Source: UBA11986 sp963734955 (GTDB lineage Bacteria; Bacteroidota; Ignavibacteria; UBA10030; UBA6906). From it: a DNA stretch of 64,000 bases. Of the stretch, positions 41,818 through 50,291 are shown in pieces. Where the stretch lies: NCBI GenBank assembly GCA_963734955.1, contig CAVTJO010000007.1, positions 62,001 to 126,000 on the forward strand, in the 5' to 3' direction. The notes below the pieces were generated by a model that searched no databases, was not told the DNA's origin, and was given only the letters and a program-made list of their open reading frames with translations. Position 1 is the stretch's first letter. Each line of letters starts with the position of its first letter. The position numbers and the translations under genes are program-made.

Positions 41818-43110
41818 ATGAAGACACCCGGCTTGCTTGCATTTCTCTTCTGGTGTAGCGCCACCCTCTTCTCGCAGACTGATCCCATCCTGATCAAGTG
41901 CGGCACGCTCATGGATGTGAAGGCAGGCGCGACTGTCAAAGATGCGTTCATCCTTGTCGATCACGGGAAGATGCGGAAAGTCGGCACAGATCGGAAGTTT
42001 CCCAACGATGTGCAACTCATCGACCTGAGCGGATTGACGGTGTTGCCGGGACTGATCGATGCACATACGCATATCGCGCTCCATGCCGGCAACTACGACA
42101 ACCAGGTGATCAGGGAAACTCCCGAATACCGTGCCATCTACACGACGAAGAATGCCAGCGCAACGCTGATGGCCGGCATTACAACAATCAGGGATATGGG
42201 AAATGAAGGTTCAGGATACGCGGACATTGCTCTGAGGGACGCCATCAATAGCGGGATCGTTCCCGGGCCGAGAATCCTCGCGTCCATCATGCCGGTCGGC
42301 AGCACCGGCTCATATCATCTTGTGGGTTTTTCCCCGTATCTGATCGTCCCGCCTCTCTCCTACGAGGCTGATGGCCCCGATGCAATGCGAAAACAGGTCC
42401 GTCGCCTGGTGAGAGAAGGGGCTGATCAGATCAAGGTCTACATTGAATCGTATGAAAAGAAGCAGCTGAGGACCGACGTTCTTTCCGGTGCCATGAACTT
42501 CTCGGACGAAGAGATCAGAGCCGTGGTCGATGAAGCGCGCAGGGCAGGTCTGAAGGTCGCCGCACACGTGTACTCCGACGAAGGTGCACGGCAGGCGATT
42601 GAAGCCGGCGTGAATTCCATTGAACATGGACTCTACCTTACCGAAGACACGTTCCGATTGATGGCGTCAAAAAACATCTATTACGTCCCTACACTCCTTG
42701 TGTATGAATACTGGCGCGACGGAAAGATCTTTGGAGGAATCTCTGACGAGAACAAGTCCAAACTCACGAATACCGTTGCAAGGCACATCGAAACATTCAA
42801 GCGCGCTCTCACAACACCGGTCAAGGTTGTGTTCGGGTCGGACACCTTTGAGCTCCCCGGCACGAATGCAGAGGAACTCAACCTCATGGTGAAGTATGGT
42901 ATGAAACCGATGGCCGCAATCAGGGCCGGGACTTCTGTGGCGGCTGAGCTGCTCGGAATTGATGACATCACAGGAAGCATCGAGGTGAACAAATGCGCCG
43001 ACATCATCGCTGTGGACGGTGACCCGTTGAAAAACATGGAAGATATCGGAAAAGTTGTCTTTGTGATGAAGGATGGAAAGGTGGTTCTCCCGTGGAACGG
43101 ACGCAGGTAA
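41818..43110 (+). CDS. Exported metal-dependent amidohydrolase
   Basis: A 430-residue imidazolonepropionase-like amidohydrolase with a signal peptide (KTPGLLAFLFWCSATLFSQ). Metal and catalytic positions can be read: PGLIDAHTHIAL (H-x-H), the Lys in DQIKVYIES, the His in KVAAHVYSD, the His in NSIEHGLY and the Asp in VVFGSDTFE. These enzymes often act as Xaa-Pro dipeptidases or cyclic-amide hydrolases in the periplasm. It ends 23 bp before the TPR gene, so the two may form an operon. Confidence 0.9.
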   Translation: MKTPGLLAFLFWCSATLFSQTDPILIKCGTLMDVKAGATVKDAFILVDHGKMRKVGTDRKFPNDVQLIDLSGLTVLPGLIDAHTHIALHAGNYDNQVIRETPEYRAIYTTKNASATLMAGITTIRDMGNEGSGYADIALRDAINSGIVPGPRILASIMPVGSTGSYHLVGFSPYLIVPPLSYEADGPDAMRKQVRRLVREGADQIKVYIESYEKKQLRTDVLSGAMNFSDEEIRAVVDEARRAGLKVAAHVYSDEGARQAIEAGVNSIEHGLYLTEDTFRLMASKNIYYVPTLLVYEYWRDGKIFGGISDENKSKLTNTVARHIETFKRALTTPVKVVFGSDTFELPGTNAEELNLMVKYGMKPMAAIRAGTSVAAELLGIDDITGSIEVNKCADIIAVDGDPLKNMEDIGKVVFVMKDGKVVLPWNGRR

Positions 43111-43133
43111 AACGGATGGTTGGATAGGTGGAG

Positions 43134-44675
43134 ATGTTGGATAGATTTTTCTTGAGGATAATTGTTGTAGCTACGCTGATTGCGCTTGGTGCTGTCGGTG
43201 CTCGGGGGGGACCTTCCACCGACTGGGCAAAGGTACACGACCTCACTCTCCTCGGCATCCATCGCCTTTACAACCTCGAGATTGACAGTGCAATGCAGAC
43301 GTTCAAGTCCGTGAGCCGATTGGCGCCGGGTGATCCGCGCGGCCCCTTCTTTCAAAGCATCATTCACTTCTACCTTTATGGACTCAACCGTGATGAGAAT
43401 GAGCTCTCAACGTTCCTGGACGAGTCGGATAAAGTGATCGATGTTTGCGATCGCCTTCTCGATGAGAACGGCGGCGACACACAGACGAAGTTTTATCTCG
43501 GAGGGATCTATGGCTACCGGGGTCTTGCGTACCAGGCAAGCGGCTCCATACTCAAAGCGGTGCGTGACGGTCGGAAGGGATACCTCCTTCTCGAAGAAGC
43601 CGTCGGTGAGAATCCGAATCTTTACGACGCGCAGATGGGGTTCGGGTTGTTCCGCTATTTGCTTGCAAAGCTTCCGAAGTCGATGAGGTGGATACTCTCC
43701 GTGCTCGGATTCAGCGGCGATCTTGAAGGGGGGTTGAATTCTCTGAGGCTTGCGGCGGAAAAGGGAGTTTACACGCGCACTGAAGCGAAGCTCTATCTTG
43801 CACAGTTCCTGTTTGCGGAAGGTCACCCGGACTCAGCGGTGAAGTATCTGACCGAATTGCGAGCCGAATATCCCGAGAACACGTTGTTCCTCGTGCTCTA
43901 CGCATTCTGGGAGCATCGTTTGCACAACCTTGATGAAGCGATGAAAGCCGCCCGTGCAGCGATCGAGTTGAACAGCCGCAGGAACGTCCACTACGGAGAG
44001 GAGCTTGCATACAGCACGCTCGGAAGCATCTACTTCACATTGAACGACTTCGCAAACGCCAGGACGTATTACCGACTCTACATGCGGATGACGCACAATG
44101 ATGGACGGACTCCGGACTTTACATTCCTTCGTGCGGGACTTGCGTGCGAGATTGCAGGCGACAGAGCGACTGCGGTTGAGTTCTACCGGCGGATGAGAGA
44201 GCCGGACGAACGGGATCATGCATGGGATGTTCCCAACTACCGGCGGGGACAGGAACTCCTCAAGCATCCTGTGACCGAGGCGGAGGTTCTTGTCATAAAG
44301 GCCGGGAACGAGTCCGTGCAGAACCATCCCGAACGCGCAATTGAGCTGTACACCGAGGGATTCAGGAAGGCGAGCGGTAATGCGGATCTTGAGGCGAGGG
44401 CCCTCTACGGAGTGCTTCAGGTGGAATTCGACAGGGATTCCCTTACGGAAGCACTCGAGACGGCGCAGAAGCTGGTTGAACTCAAGCCTGTGAATGAAAC
44501 ATGGGTACCTCCACACACATGGTTCAAGCTGGGACAGACGTACGCAAAAATGGGGAAGATATCCGACGCACGCGCTGCATTGAAGAGAGTCGGAGACTAC
44601 GACGACTATGACTTCCAGGATCGCCTCGAGACACAAGCAAAGGCGGAAATGGAAAAGCTTGAACAGGCGAACTAA
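43134..44675 (+). CDS. Exported TPR-repeat protein
   Basis: A 513-residue protein with a signal peptide (FFLRIIVVATLIALGAVGARG) followed by many tetratricopeptide-like helical pairs, for example YLAQFLFAEGHPDSAVKYLT and AYSTLGSIYFTLNDFANART. The domain is probably periplasmic and a binding scaffold. The ATG at 43134 has AGG five bases upstream; a GTG at 43128 is an in-frame alternative. The region 90-200 is conserved-looking but not TPR-like. It lies directly after the amidohydrolase gene. Confidence 0.8.
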   Translation: MLDRFFLRIIVVATLIALGAVGARGGPSTDWAKVHDLTLLGIHRLYNLEIDSAMQTFKSVSRLAPGDPRGPFFQSIIHFYLYGLNRDENELSTFLDESDKVIDVCDRLLDENGGDTQTKFYLGGIYGYRGLAYQASGSILKAVRDGRKGYLLLEEAVGENPNLYDAQMGFGLFRYLLAKLPKSMRWILSVLGFSGDLEGGLNSLRLAAEKGVYTRTEAKLYLAQFLFAEGHPDSAVKYLTELRAEYPENTLFLVLYAFWEHRLHNLDEAMKAARAAIELNSRRNVHYGEELAYSTLGSIYFTLNDFANARTYYRLYMRMTHNDGRTPDFTFLRAGLACEIAGDRATAVEFYRRMREPDERDHAWDVPNYRRGQELLKHPVTEAEVLVIKAGNESVQNHPERAIELYTEGFRKASGNADLEARALYGVLQVEFDRDSLTEALETAQKLVELKPVNETWVPPHTWFKLGQTYAKMGKISDARAALKRVGDYDDYDFQDRLETQAKAEMEKLEQAN

Positions 44676-44756
44676 ACAATCGCCCCCCTCGAATCCCGCC
44701 CGCGTGGCAAACTTCCTTGATCTCGCTCTTCCTTCCTCAGAAAGTAATCTCTTCGC

Positions 44757-44787
44757 TTGAAACTCCTCTTTTGATTCTCTACATTTG
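44757..44787 (+). promoter_or_regulatory. Candidate promoter of the cyclase-peptide-synthase cluster
   Basis: CTTG at 44756-44759, then 20 nt, then TACATTTG at 44780-44787, a full match to the Bacteroidota -7 consensus TAnnTTTG with nearly canonical spacing. The start codon of the cyclase gene is 40 nt downstream. Confidence 0.5.
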
Positions 44788-44826
44788 ATTCGTCAATTCA
44801 CACCTGATTCACGAAAGACTGCGAAG

Positions 44827-46941
44827 ATGCAGGAGCAGCGGAGACTTGCGGCGATCATGTTTACCGATATGGTGGGGTTTAGCGCCCTGACACATCGGAA
44901 CGAGGCATTGGCGTTGGAGGTGCTCAACGAACACTGGCGTCTCCTCCGCTCCGTGTTCCCGCGCCACAACGGGCGGGAGATCCGGTCCATGGGGGACGGC
45001 GTCTTTGTCGAATTCGCGAGCGCCCTCGAAGCGGCCCGGTGCGCAATTGAACTTCAGCAGACACTGCGCGACTACAACACGTCCGCCGAACCTGACCGGC
45101 ACATCCTGATCCGCATCGGACTTCATCTTGGCGATGTGGTTGAAACCAGTGGCAACGTCCACGGCGATGGAGTCAACATTGCCGCGCGGATCGAACCGCT
45201 GGCATCTGCCGGGGGCATCTGCGTTTCGGAAGATGTTGCACGGCAAATCCAGAACAAAGTTGATTTGCCTCTCCAGAAGCTCGGCTTGGGTGAGTTGAAG
45301 AACATCTCCCTGCCGGTCACCATCTACAAAATCCTCCTGCCATGGGAGAAGAGACTGCGGATCGACCAGTTGTATTTCCGGTTTCGCCGGAGGAAGGTTC
45401 AGGTGTGGGCTCTGCTTACCGGGATTGCGAGTCTCGTGGTTGCTGTGTATGTTCTCCCGCGATTCTTTACCCGCCCACCCGAGCCTCCTCCCGTGCAACG
45501 CCTCGGGATACTCCGATTTCAAAGCCTCACTCCGGAGGGAACATCGACTTCTCTCGGTGTGACCCTCCAGACGCTGTTTGCCGAGCAGTTCATCGGGATC
45601 GAGGGGCTCGGTGTCGTTGATCCGATCAGCCTGAACAATCTCATCGACTCTTCTCATCCTCACCAGGATGTGGATGTGCTGAAGGCCATCTCAACAGCCC
45701 AGCTCTCGATGGTGCTGGACGGGAGCATCAATGCAAACCCGTCCGGCGGCTACAGCATCCAGGCGAAGCTTCTTGATCCCACCAGCGGAACGGTGACGCT
45801 TACCCAGAGCGCAACGTTCATGAAGGAGGCGGATCTTCCCGGCGCCGTGAGCTCTCTCTCGAGCAGAATTCTCAGCTTTCTCCAACTCAGGATACTCAAT
45901 CGGGACAAAGACGCAGACCTCCGTCCGTGGATCGCACACAAGTCGCAGAACATTGAGGCCGTGAAGGCATTCATCCAGGCGAGCCAGTTCATCTATCGCG
46001 GCGAACCGGGGGAAGAGAAATATCTCCGCCGTGCAATTGAGCTCGACTCGTTGTTCATACCCGCACGGATATGGTTGATTTCGGGAATGATCCGGCGCGG
46101 TCAGGTACAGGAGGCGAAGGATCAGCATGCGTTCCTGCAAACACTCGAGACAACTGCCGGACCGTTCGACGCGACGATGATTGAATGGGCGGGAGCGTAT
46201 ATCAATGGCGATGTCCCGTCGCAGGCGCGAGCGTTGGCGCGGGCGCTTGAGCTTTCTCCAGGCAACAATATTTTGCTGTACGCACTCGGGAGAGCGAGGT
46301 TCATCATGGGCGACTACCGGGGAGCGATCGAACCGGTGACCGATGCGATTGGAATGAAATGGCCGTTCTCACCGGCATACTACCTTGCTGCCGAAAGCCA
46401 TTTCCGCCTTGGCGAGTACGAACAAACAAAGAAGATCCTCGAGAGTTCACTCGGCATTCAACCGGTATACCGCGATGTGTACGGTCTCCTGTCACTGATG
46501 CTGCTCCGCGACAGTGACACAACCGGTGCTGCCCGCTATGAAGACCTGTTCATTCGCAGATCACTGGAACTCGGGGATTCGGAAGATGCGGCGGATGCCG
46601 CGCTGGCGGACGTCAGCAGCAGCCACGGGTTCTTCCCGAACGCGGTGAGGTTGTATCGCAAGGCCATCAGCCTTGATGCATCGACAGCCCTGTACCATGT
46701 GAACCTTGGCGGGGCATTGGTGGAGACCGGGGATTTCGCCGGAGCGAAGGATGAATGTACGCGGGCGTTGCGGTTGGACCCGGTGCAACACAAGGCTGAA
46801 TTCTTCCTCGGCCGGGCGATTGAGGGGACCGGGGATTCGACAGGTGCGGTACAACAGTATCAAAAATTCCTTCAACACGATTCGACAAGCGATGAATCAC
46901 GCTTGGCACGCGTTCGGGTCGGATTCCTTCACACACACTAA
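44827..46941 (+). CDS. Class III adenylate/guanylate cyclase with TPR sensor
   Basis: A 704-residue protein. Residues 7-170 are a class III nucleotide cyclase domain with metal-binding D14 (MFTDMVGFSA) and D57 (SMGDGVFVEF), and N117/R121 in GVNIAARIE. A membrane helix follows (about 192-212), then a TolB-N-like domain (QRLGILRFQSLTPEGTSTSL) and a long array of TPR units to the C-terminus. The cyclase is cytosolic and the sensor part periplasmic. The ATG at 44827 is used; a TTG at 44785 is open but less likely. The following peptide gene starts 27 bp later. Confidence 0.9.
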   Translation: MQEQRRLAAIMFTDMVGFSALTHRNEALALEVLNEHWRLLRSVFPRHNGREIRSMGDGVFVEFASALEAARCAIELQQTLRDYNTSAEPDRHILIRIGLHLGDVVETSGNVHGDGVNIAARIEPLASAGGICVSEDVARQIQNKVDLPLQKLGLGELKNISLPVTIYKILLPWEKRLRIDQLYFRFRRRKVQVWALLTGIASLVVAVYVLPRFFTRPPEPPPVQRLGILRFQSLTPEGTSTSLGVTLQTLFAEQFIGIEGLGVVDPISLNNLIDSSHPHQDVDVLKAISTAQLSMVLDGSINANPSGGYSIQAKLLDPTSGTVTLTQSATFMKEADLPGAVSSLSSRILSFLQLRILNRDKDADLRPWIAHKSQNIEAVKAFIQASQFIYRGEPGEEKYLRRAIELDSLFIPARIWLISGMIRRGQVQEAKDQHAFLQTLETTAGPFDATMIEWAGAYINGDVPSQARALARALELSPGNNILLYALGRARFIMGDYRGAIEPVTDAIGMKWPFSPAYYLAAESHFRLGEYEQTKKILESSLGIQPVYRDVYGLLSLMLLRDSDTTGAARYEDLFIRRSLELGDSEDAADAALADVSSSHGFFPNAVRLYRKAISLDASTALYHVNLGGALVETGDFAGAKDECTRALRLDPVQHKAEFFLGRAIEGTGDSTGAVQQYQKFLQHDSTSDESRLARVRVGFLHTH

Positions 46942-46968
46942 CACTTTCCAACCTCTCTGGAGGATAGC

Positions 46969-47244
46969 ATGGGACAACTGAAATGGAACGACTTCAGCAA
47001 TTCAGCCCTGACAATGAATGGACTCCTTGCTGATCTTCTCTCGAATCCTGCTGACCCCAACAGCATTCTGAACAACTACGGGCTTTCACCGCTTTCTTCA
47101 TCCGACGTCGACCGGTGGCAGCAAGTCCTGGCGTCGACATCTGAGACCCCGACGCAGAAGGAAGTTCTGGCATACATTGCGCAGCTTCTTCCGGGTCCGG
47201 GTACCGACAAACCCACCACGAACACTGCGCCTCCCATGTGGTGA
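46969..47244 (+). CDS. 91-residue peptide with C-terminal Trp, candidate modified-peptide precursor
   Basis: I know no family for this protein. Residues 15-55 look like a helical leader with SNPADPNSILNNYGLSPL and a following DVDRWQQVL helix, the kind of pattern seen in leader regions of some ribosomal peptides. The C-terminus is Pro/Thr-rich and ends in APPMW, so Trp is the last residue. TGGAGGATAG stands before the ATG. It is encoded immediately before a ComQ-like isoprenoid synthase, and ComQ prenylates a Trp of the ComX peptide. The precursor role is inference from position and the terminal Trp; no export signal is seen. Confidence 0.55.
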   Translation: MGQLKWNDFSNSALTMNGLLADLLSNPADPNSILNNYGLSPLSSSDVDRWQQVLASTSETPTQKEVLAYIAQLLPGPGTDKPTTNTAPPMW

Positions 47245-47317
47245 ACTTCTTTGGGGTGCCATCCGACTGCTCCAAGGATCCGTTTGCCGGGAGGTTTTAG
47301 AGGAGTGGCGCTGAAGG

Positions 47318-48271
47318 ATGAACTCTGTCGCTTTCCGACTTCAAGAGTTCGTCGGCTCGCTGCCGCGACCTGCGGCAAGGGAAATGAAGGAGTACCTTCC
47401 TTCCGTGCCGGTGAAGCCTGTTCGACGGCTTCCCCTTCGATCACGACTTCACACACAACCCTACTGGATTACACTTCCTATTGCACTGGAGGGCCACACG
47501 GCCGGTCGATGGGTTGCCCTTGGCCCGCGTCGAACGTTCCTTCAAGATATTCTCTGTGCACAGCATTACCTGTATCTTTCGGTCAGAATCCGGGATGATC
47601 TTCTCGATGGTCAGGCAGCAGGCCGGATGTTGGCGGGAATTGCAGATCAACTGGACCGTCGTGCCGAAGAGATCCTTGGAACACACTTCGATCGAACATC
47701 GGAGTTCTGGCGATACCTCCGGGCGTATACCAGGGAAACACAGGAGGGGATTGCAGAAGTGGCGGAACGGCAGCGACGGGTTGGCGGGGCCCCGGAGAGA
47801 ATGTTGGATGGATTTGCACGCACGTCATCGATCTTCAAAATCGGCTCTGTGGCTGTGTGTATGAGATCGGGTAGAATGAAACAGTTCCATAAGATTGAGA
47901 CGATCGCAGATCAGTTGGCCATTGGAGGTCAGATCATTGATGATGTCCGGGATCTTGTTGAAGATCTTCAGGGGGGTCGATACAACTACGCTGTCCAAAT
48001 GCTCCTGAAAGACTACGGACGTTCAGAGTCTTCAGCGGATGTGTTCAAGGAAGTACTCAGCGCACTCCTGAATCCGAGGAATCTGAAAGAGGTGATTTCG
48101 GTGGCGGTTCGCCATTTCAAAACCGCGCATCAGTTGCTAAAGCGTCTTCGTCTTCATGAGCTTTATGATGTTCCGGTGGTTCACCAAAAGGCGGCCGAGG
48201 CTTTGCTGGATTATGTCCATCGCAGGCGAATAGAGCTCCTTTTCAGGGGAAGTGACGCTCGCGGAAAATAA
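47318..48271 (+). CDS. ComQ-like class I isoprenoid synthase
   Basis: A 317-residue protein with the two aspartate-rich motifs of trans-prenyltransferases: DDLLD at residues 93-97 (in VRIRDDLLDG) and DDVRDLVEDLQGGRYN from residue 208. The surrounding helices fit the all-alpha class I terpenoid synthase fold. ComQ-like enzymes use this fold to prenylate a peptide pheromone, whereas polyprenyl synthases make isoprenoid chains. The DD-x2-D-x2-ED-x3-GR form of the second motif is like the ComQ type. It begins 73 bp after the 91-residue peptide gene, so both are probably in one operon. The substrate is unknown. Confidence 0.78.
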   Translation: MNSVAFRLQEFVGSLPRPAAREMKEYLPSVPVKPVRRLPLRSRLHTQPYWITLPIALEGHTAGRWVALGPRRTFLQDILCAQHYLYLSVRIRDDLLDGQAAGRMLAGIADQLDRRAEEILGTHFDRTSEFWRYLRAYTRETQEGIAEVAERQRRVGGAPERMLDGFARTSSIFKIGSVAVCMRSGRMKQFHKIETIADQLAIGGQIIDDVRDLVEDLQGGRYNYAVQMLLKDYGRSESSADVFKEVLSALLNPRNLKEVISVAVRHFKTAHQLLKRLRLHELYDVPVVHQKAAEALLDYVHRRRIELLFRGSDARGK

Positions 48272-48647
48272 AATTAGGTTTTCTCGCCCGGAATGTTATC
48301 TTGTATGCACTGCAAAACAGCGGTCCCGTTAGACGGGACAGGCCCCGACAATAGTCCGGGCAATGCATACCGTAACCGGTCGGAAGTGCCGTTCCAACAA
48401 AGAACACACAGTATCGGAAGCGGACATTTGAGACTCGCTCTCCGATGATGTTAAGCTAAGGTTTTGTTGGGAAGGGCTTCGTTCAACACCCGTCGAAGTA
48501 TCCTCTGGTAAACACCACTCAGTCCCACTCATCACCCGGCAACTCGTTTGATAGCAAGCGCGTTTCAGCTTTTGCGCAGCTACCCCTGATTGATCTTTGA
48601 TCTTGTGCGGGGGCATACATTCTATCATTTATTAAAGGATTTACCAG
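48272..48647 (+). promoter_or_regulatory. Promoter and structured leader of the DEAD-box helicase gene
   Basis: A TATCTTGT box (48297-48304) resembles the local -7 elements. If it is used, the helicase mRNA has a leader of about 335 nt. Two hairpins open it: GTCCCGT / ACGGGAC (48323-48339) and GCCCCGAC / GTCCGGGC (48342-48361, one mismatch). The rest has no gene. Long structured leaders are typical of cold-regulated helicase mRNAs, so this may be a regulatory leader. Confidence 0.4.
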
Positions 48648-50057
48648 ATGGGTTTCACCAAACTTGGTCTCTCAGACCAGATCATGCAGGGTATTCACAC
48701 AGCAGGATACAATGCACCAACCCCGATTCAGGAAGCCGCCATTCCGGCAGCGCTTGCGGGGAAGGATATTATCGGATGTGCACAGACGGGAACGGGCAAG
48801 ACAGCCGCGTTCGTGCTTCCGATGCTTCAACGATTTTCAAAGAACAACGGGACTCACACCCACGCTCATCATGTGAGGGGACTTGTTGTCACTCCAACCC
48901 GCGAGCTTGCACAGCAGGTTGAGGATGCGGTAAAGGGCTATGGACGGTACATGCAACTGCGCACCGTGTCGATCTACGGCGGCGTCAACATGGACAACCA
49001 GTTGAAACACCTCAGGCGTGGCGTCGATATCGTGATCGCCACTCCGGGCAGACTGCTTGATCATATCGAGCGGAGGAGCATCGATCTCTCCAAGGTTGAA
49101 GTGCTCGTACTCGATGAGGCAGACCGGATGCTGGACATGGGATTCATCAACGACGTCCGGAAAATCATCGGCCGCTTGCCGGTTGAACGCCAGACGCTCA
49201 TGTTTTCCGCCACGATATCCGAAGATATCAAAGCGTTGACCCGCTCGATCCAGAAGGATCCGCAGTATTTCGAAGTGGGAAAACGACGGAATCCGGCAGA
49301 GACCATAACGCAACATTTCTATTCGGTTCCCCAGGACGCAAAAGGGGATTTCCTGGTGCATGTTATTGAAAAGGAAAAGATGCAGAGTGTGCTGGTCTTC
49401 TCACGCACCAAACACGGTGCCGACAAGATCACGAGGCGACTCGAGCGGCAGGGGGTGAATGCGATCGCCATTCATTCAAACCGTACACAGGCACAACGTC
49501 AGCGCGCGTTGGATGGCTTCAAGCGCGGTCAGTTCAAGGTGCTCGTTGCGACAGATATCGCAGCGCGTGGTATCGATGTGGACGGGATCTCCCATGTGGT
49601 CAACTTTGATACGCCCGTGTACGCGGAAGATTACATCCACCGCATCGGACGAACAGGCCGTGCGGAAGCGAAGGGTACTGCCTTCACGTTCGTTTCCCGT
49701 GACGAGGAACGCCACGTGAGGAACATCGAACGGTTCATCGGCAGGCGTTTCGAAGTGCAAAAGTATCAGGGCTTTACGCCGCCGCCGCGACCAACGGTCA
49801 CGAACGTCAGCGGACAACGTCCTGTCGACCGCTTCAGCGCTGATCGGCATCGACGCCCCGCTCCCCGGAAGAGATTCGAAATAAGTCCGGGAAGAAAGCG
49901 AACGCCCGCCCCGAGGATTGAAGCCTTCTCCACAGACGGTGGGGGAGGATCATCCCGTCCTGCAACAGGGTCGTTTGACTGGAAGAGGCTGCTCGCATCG
50001 AAGGAGCGCAAAGAACGAAAGCCCGCGTCGAAAGCGTGGCGCAACGATCAGCGGTAG
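48648..50057 (+). CDS. rhlE: RhlE-type DEAD-box RNA helicase
   Basis: A 469-residue ATP-dependent RNA helicase. Motifs in order: Q motif GYNAPTPIQEAAIP, Walker A AQTGTGKT, Ia PTREL, Ib TPGR, DEAD (LVLDEADRMLDMGF), SAT, the second RecA domain with VLVATDIAARGIDV and HRIGRTGRA. The C-terminal tail (about residues 375-469) is basic and Arg/Lys-rich and probably binds RNA. Such helicases help ribosome assembly and mRNA turnover, especially in the cold. A terminator follows. AAAGGA lies ten bases before the ATG. Confidence 0.95.
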   Translation: MGFTKLGLSDQIMQGIHTAGYNAPTPIQEAAIPAALAGKDIIGCAQTGTGKTAAFVLPMLQRFSKNNGTHTHAHHVRGLVVTPTRELAQQVEDAVKGYGRYMQLRTVSIYGGVNMDNQLKHLRRGVDIVIATPGRLLDHIERRSIDLSKVEVLVLDEADRMLDMGFINDVRKIIGRLPVERQTLMFSATISEDIKALTRSIQKDPQYFEVGKRRNPAETITQHFYSVPQDAKGDFLVHVIEKEKMQSVLVFSRTKHGADKITRRLERQGVNAIAIHSNRTQAQRQRALDGFKRGQFKVLVATDIAARGIDVDGISHVVNFDTPVYAEDYIHRIGRTGRAEAKGTAFTFVSRDEERHVRNIERFIGRRFEVQKYQGFTPPPRPTVTNVSGQRPVDRFSADRHRRPAPRKRFEISPGRKRTPAPRIEAFSTDGGGGSSRPATGSFDWKRLLASKERKERKPASKAWRNDQR

Positions 50058-50113
50058 AGCGGCGGCAACTCCGGCAATGAAGCCGGCGTTGGACATGCGT
50101 CATCTTGTTATCC

Positions 50114-50146
50114 ACGGGGACAGTAATGTCCCCGTTTGTTTTTGTT
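50114..50146 (+). terminator. Terminator after the DEAD-box helicase gene
   Basis: Perfect stem ACGGGGACA / TGTCCCCGT with loop GTAA, then TTGTTTTTG. A similar terminator recurs at 63502. Confidence 0.85.
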
Positions 50147-50221
50147 CTGTCGTTCCCTTCCCGACGATGCTCGCCAGCCATCGAATCTCCACTGGCCCTT
50201 GATTTTCTGTCCCTTTCGGGG

Positions 50222-50228
50222 TAGCTTG
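50222..50228 (+). promoter_or_regulatory. Candidate -7 element of the large secreted protein gene
   Basis: TAGCTTG, as before the RRM genes, placed about 63 bp before the ATG. A TTGATTTTC stretch 20 nt upstream could be the -33 part. Confidence 0.35.
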
Positions 50229-50291
50229 CGGTACAAACGTCCCCCGGAATCTGCTTACGGCTCACCATTGACAAGTTGAGGATCGAATCCC

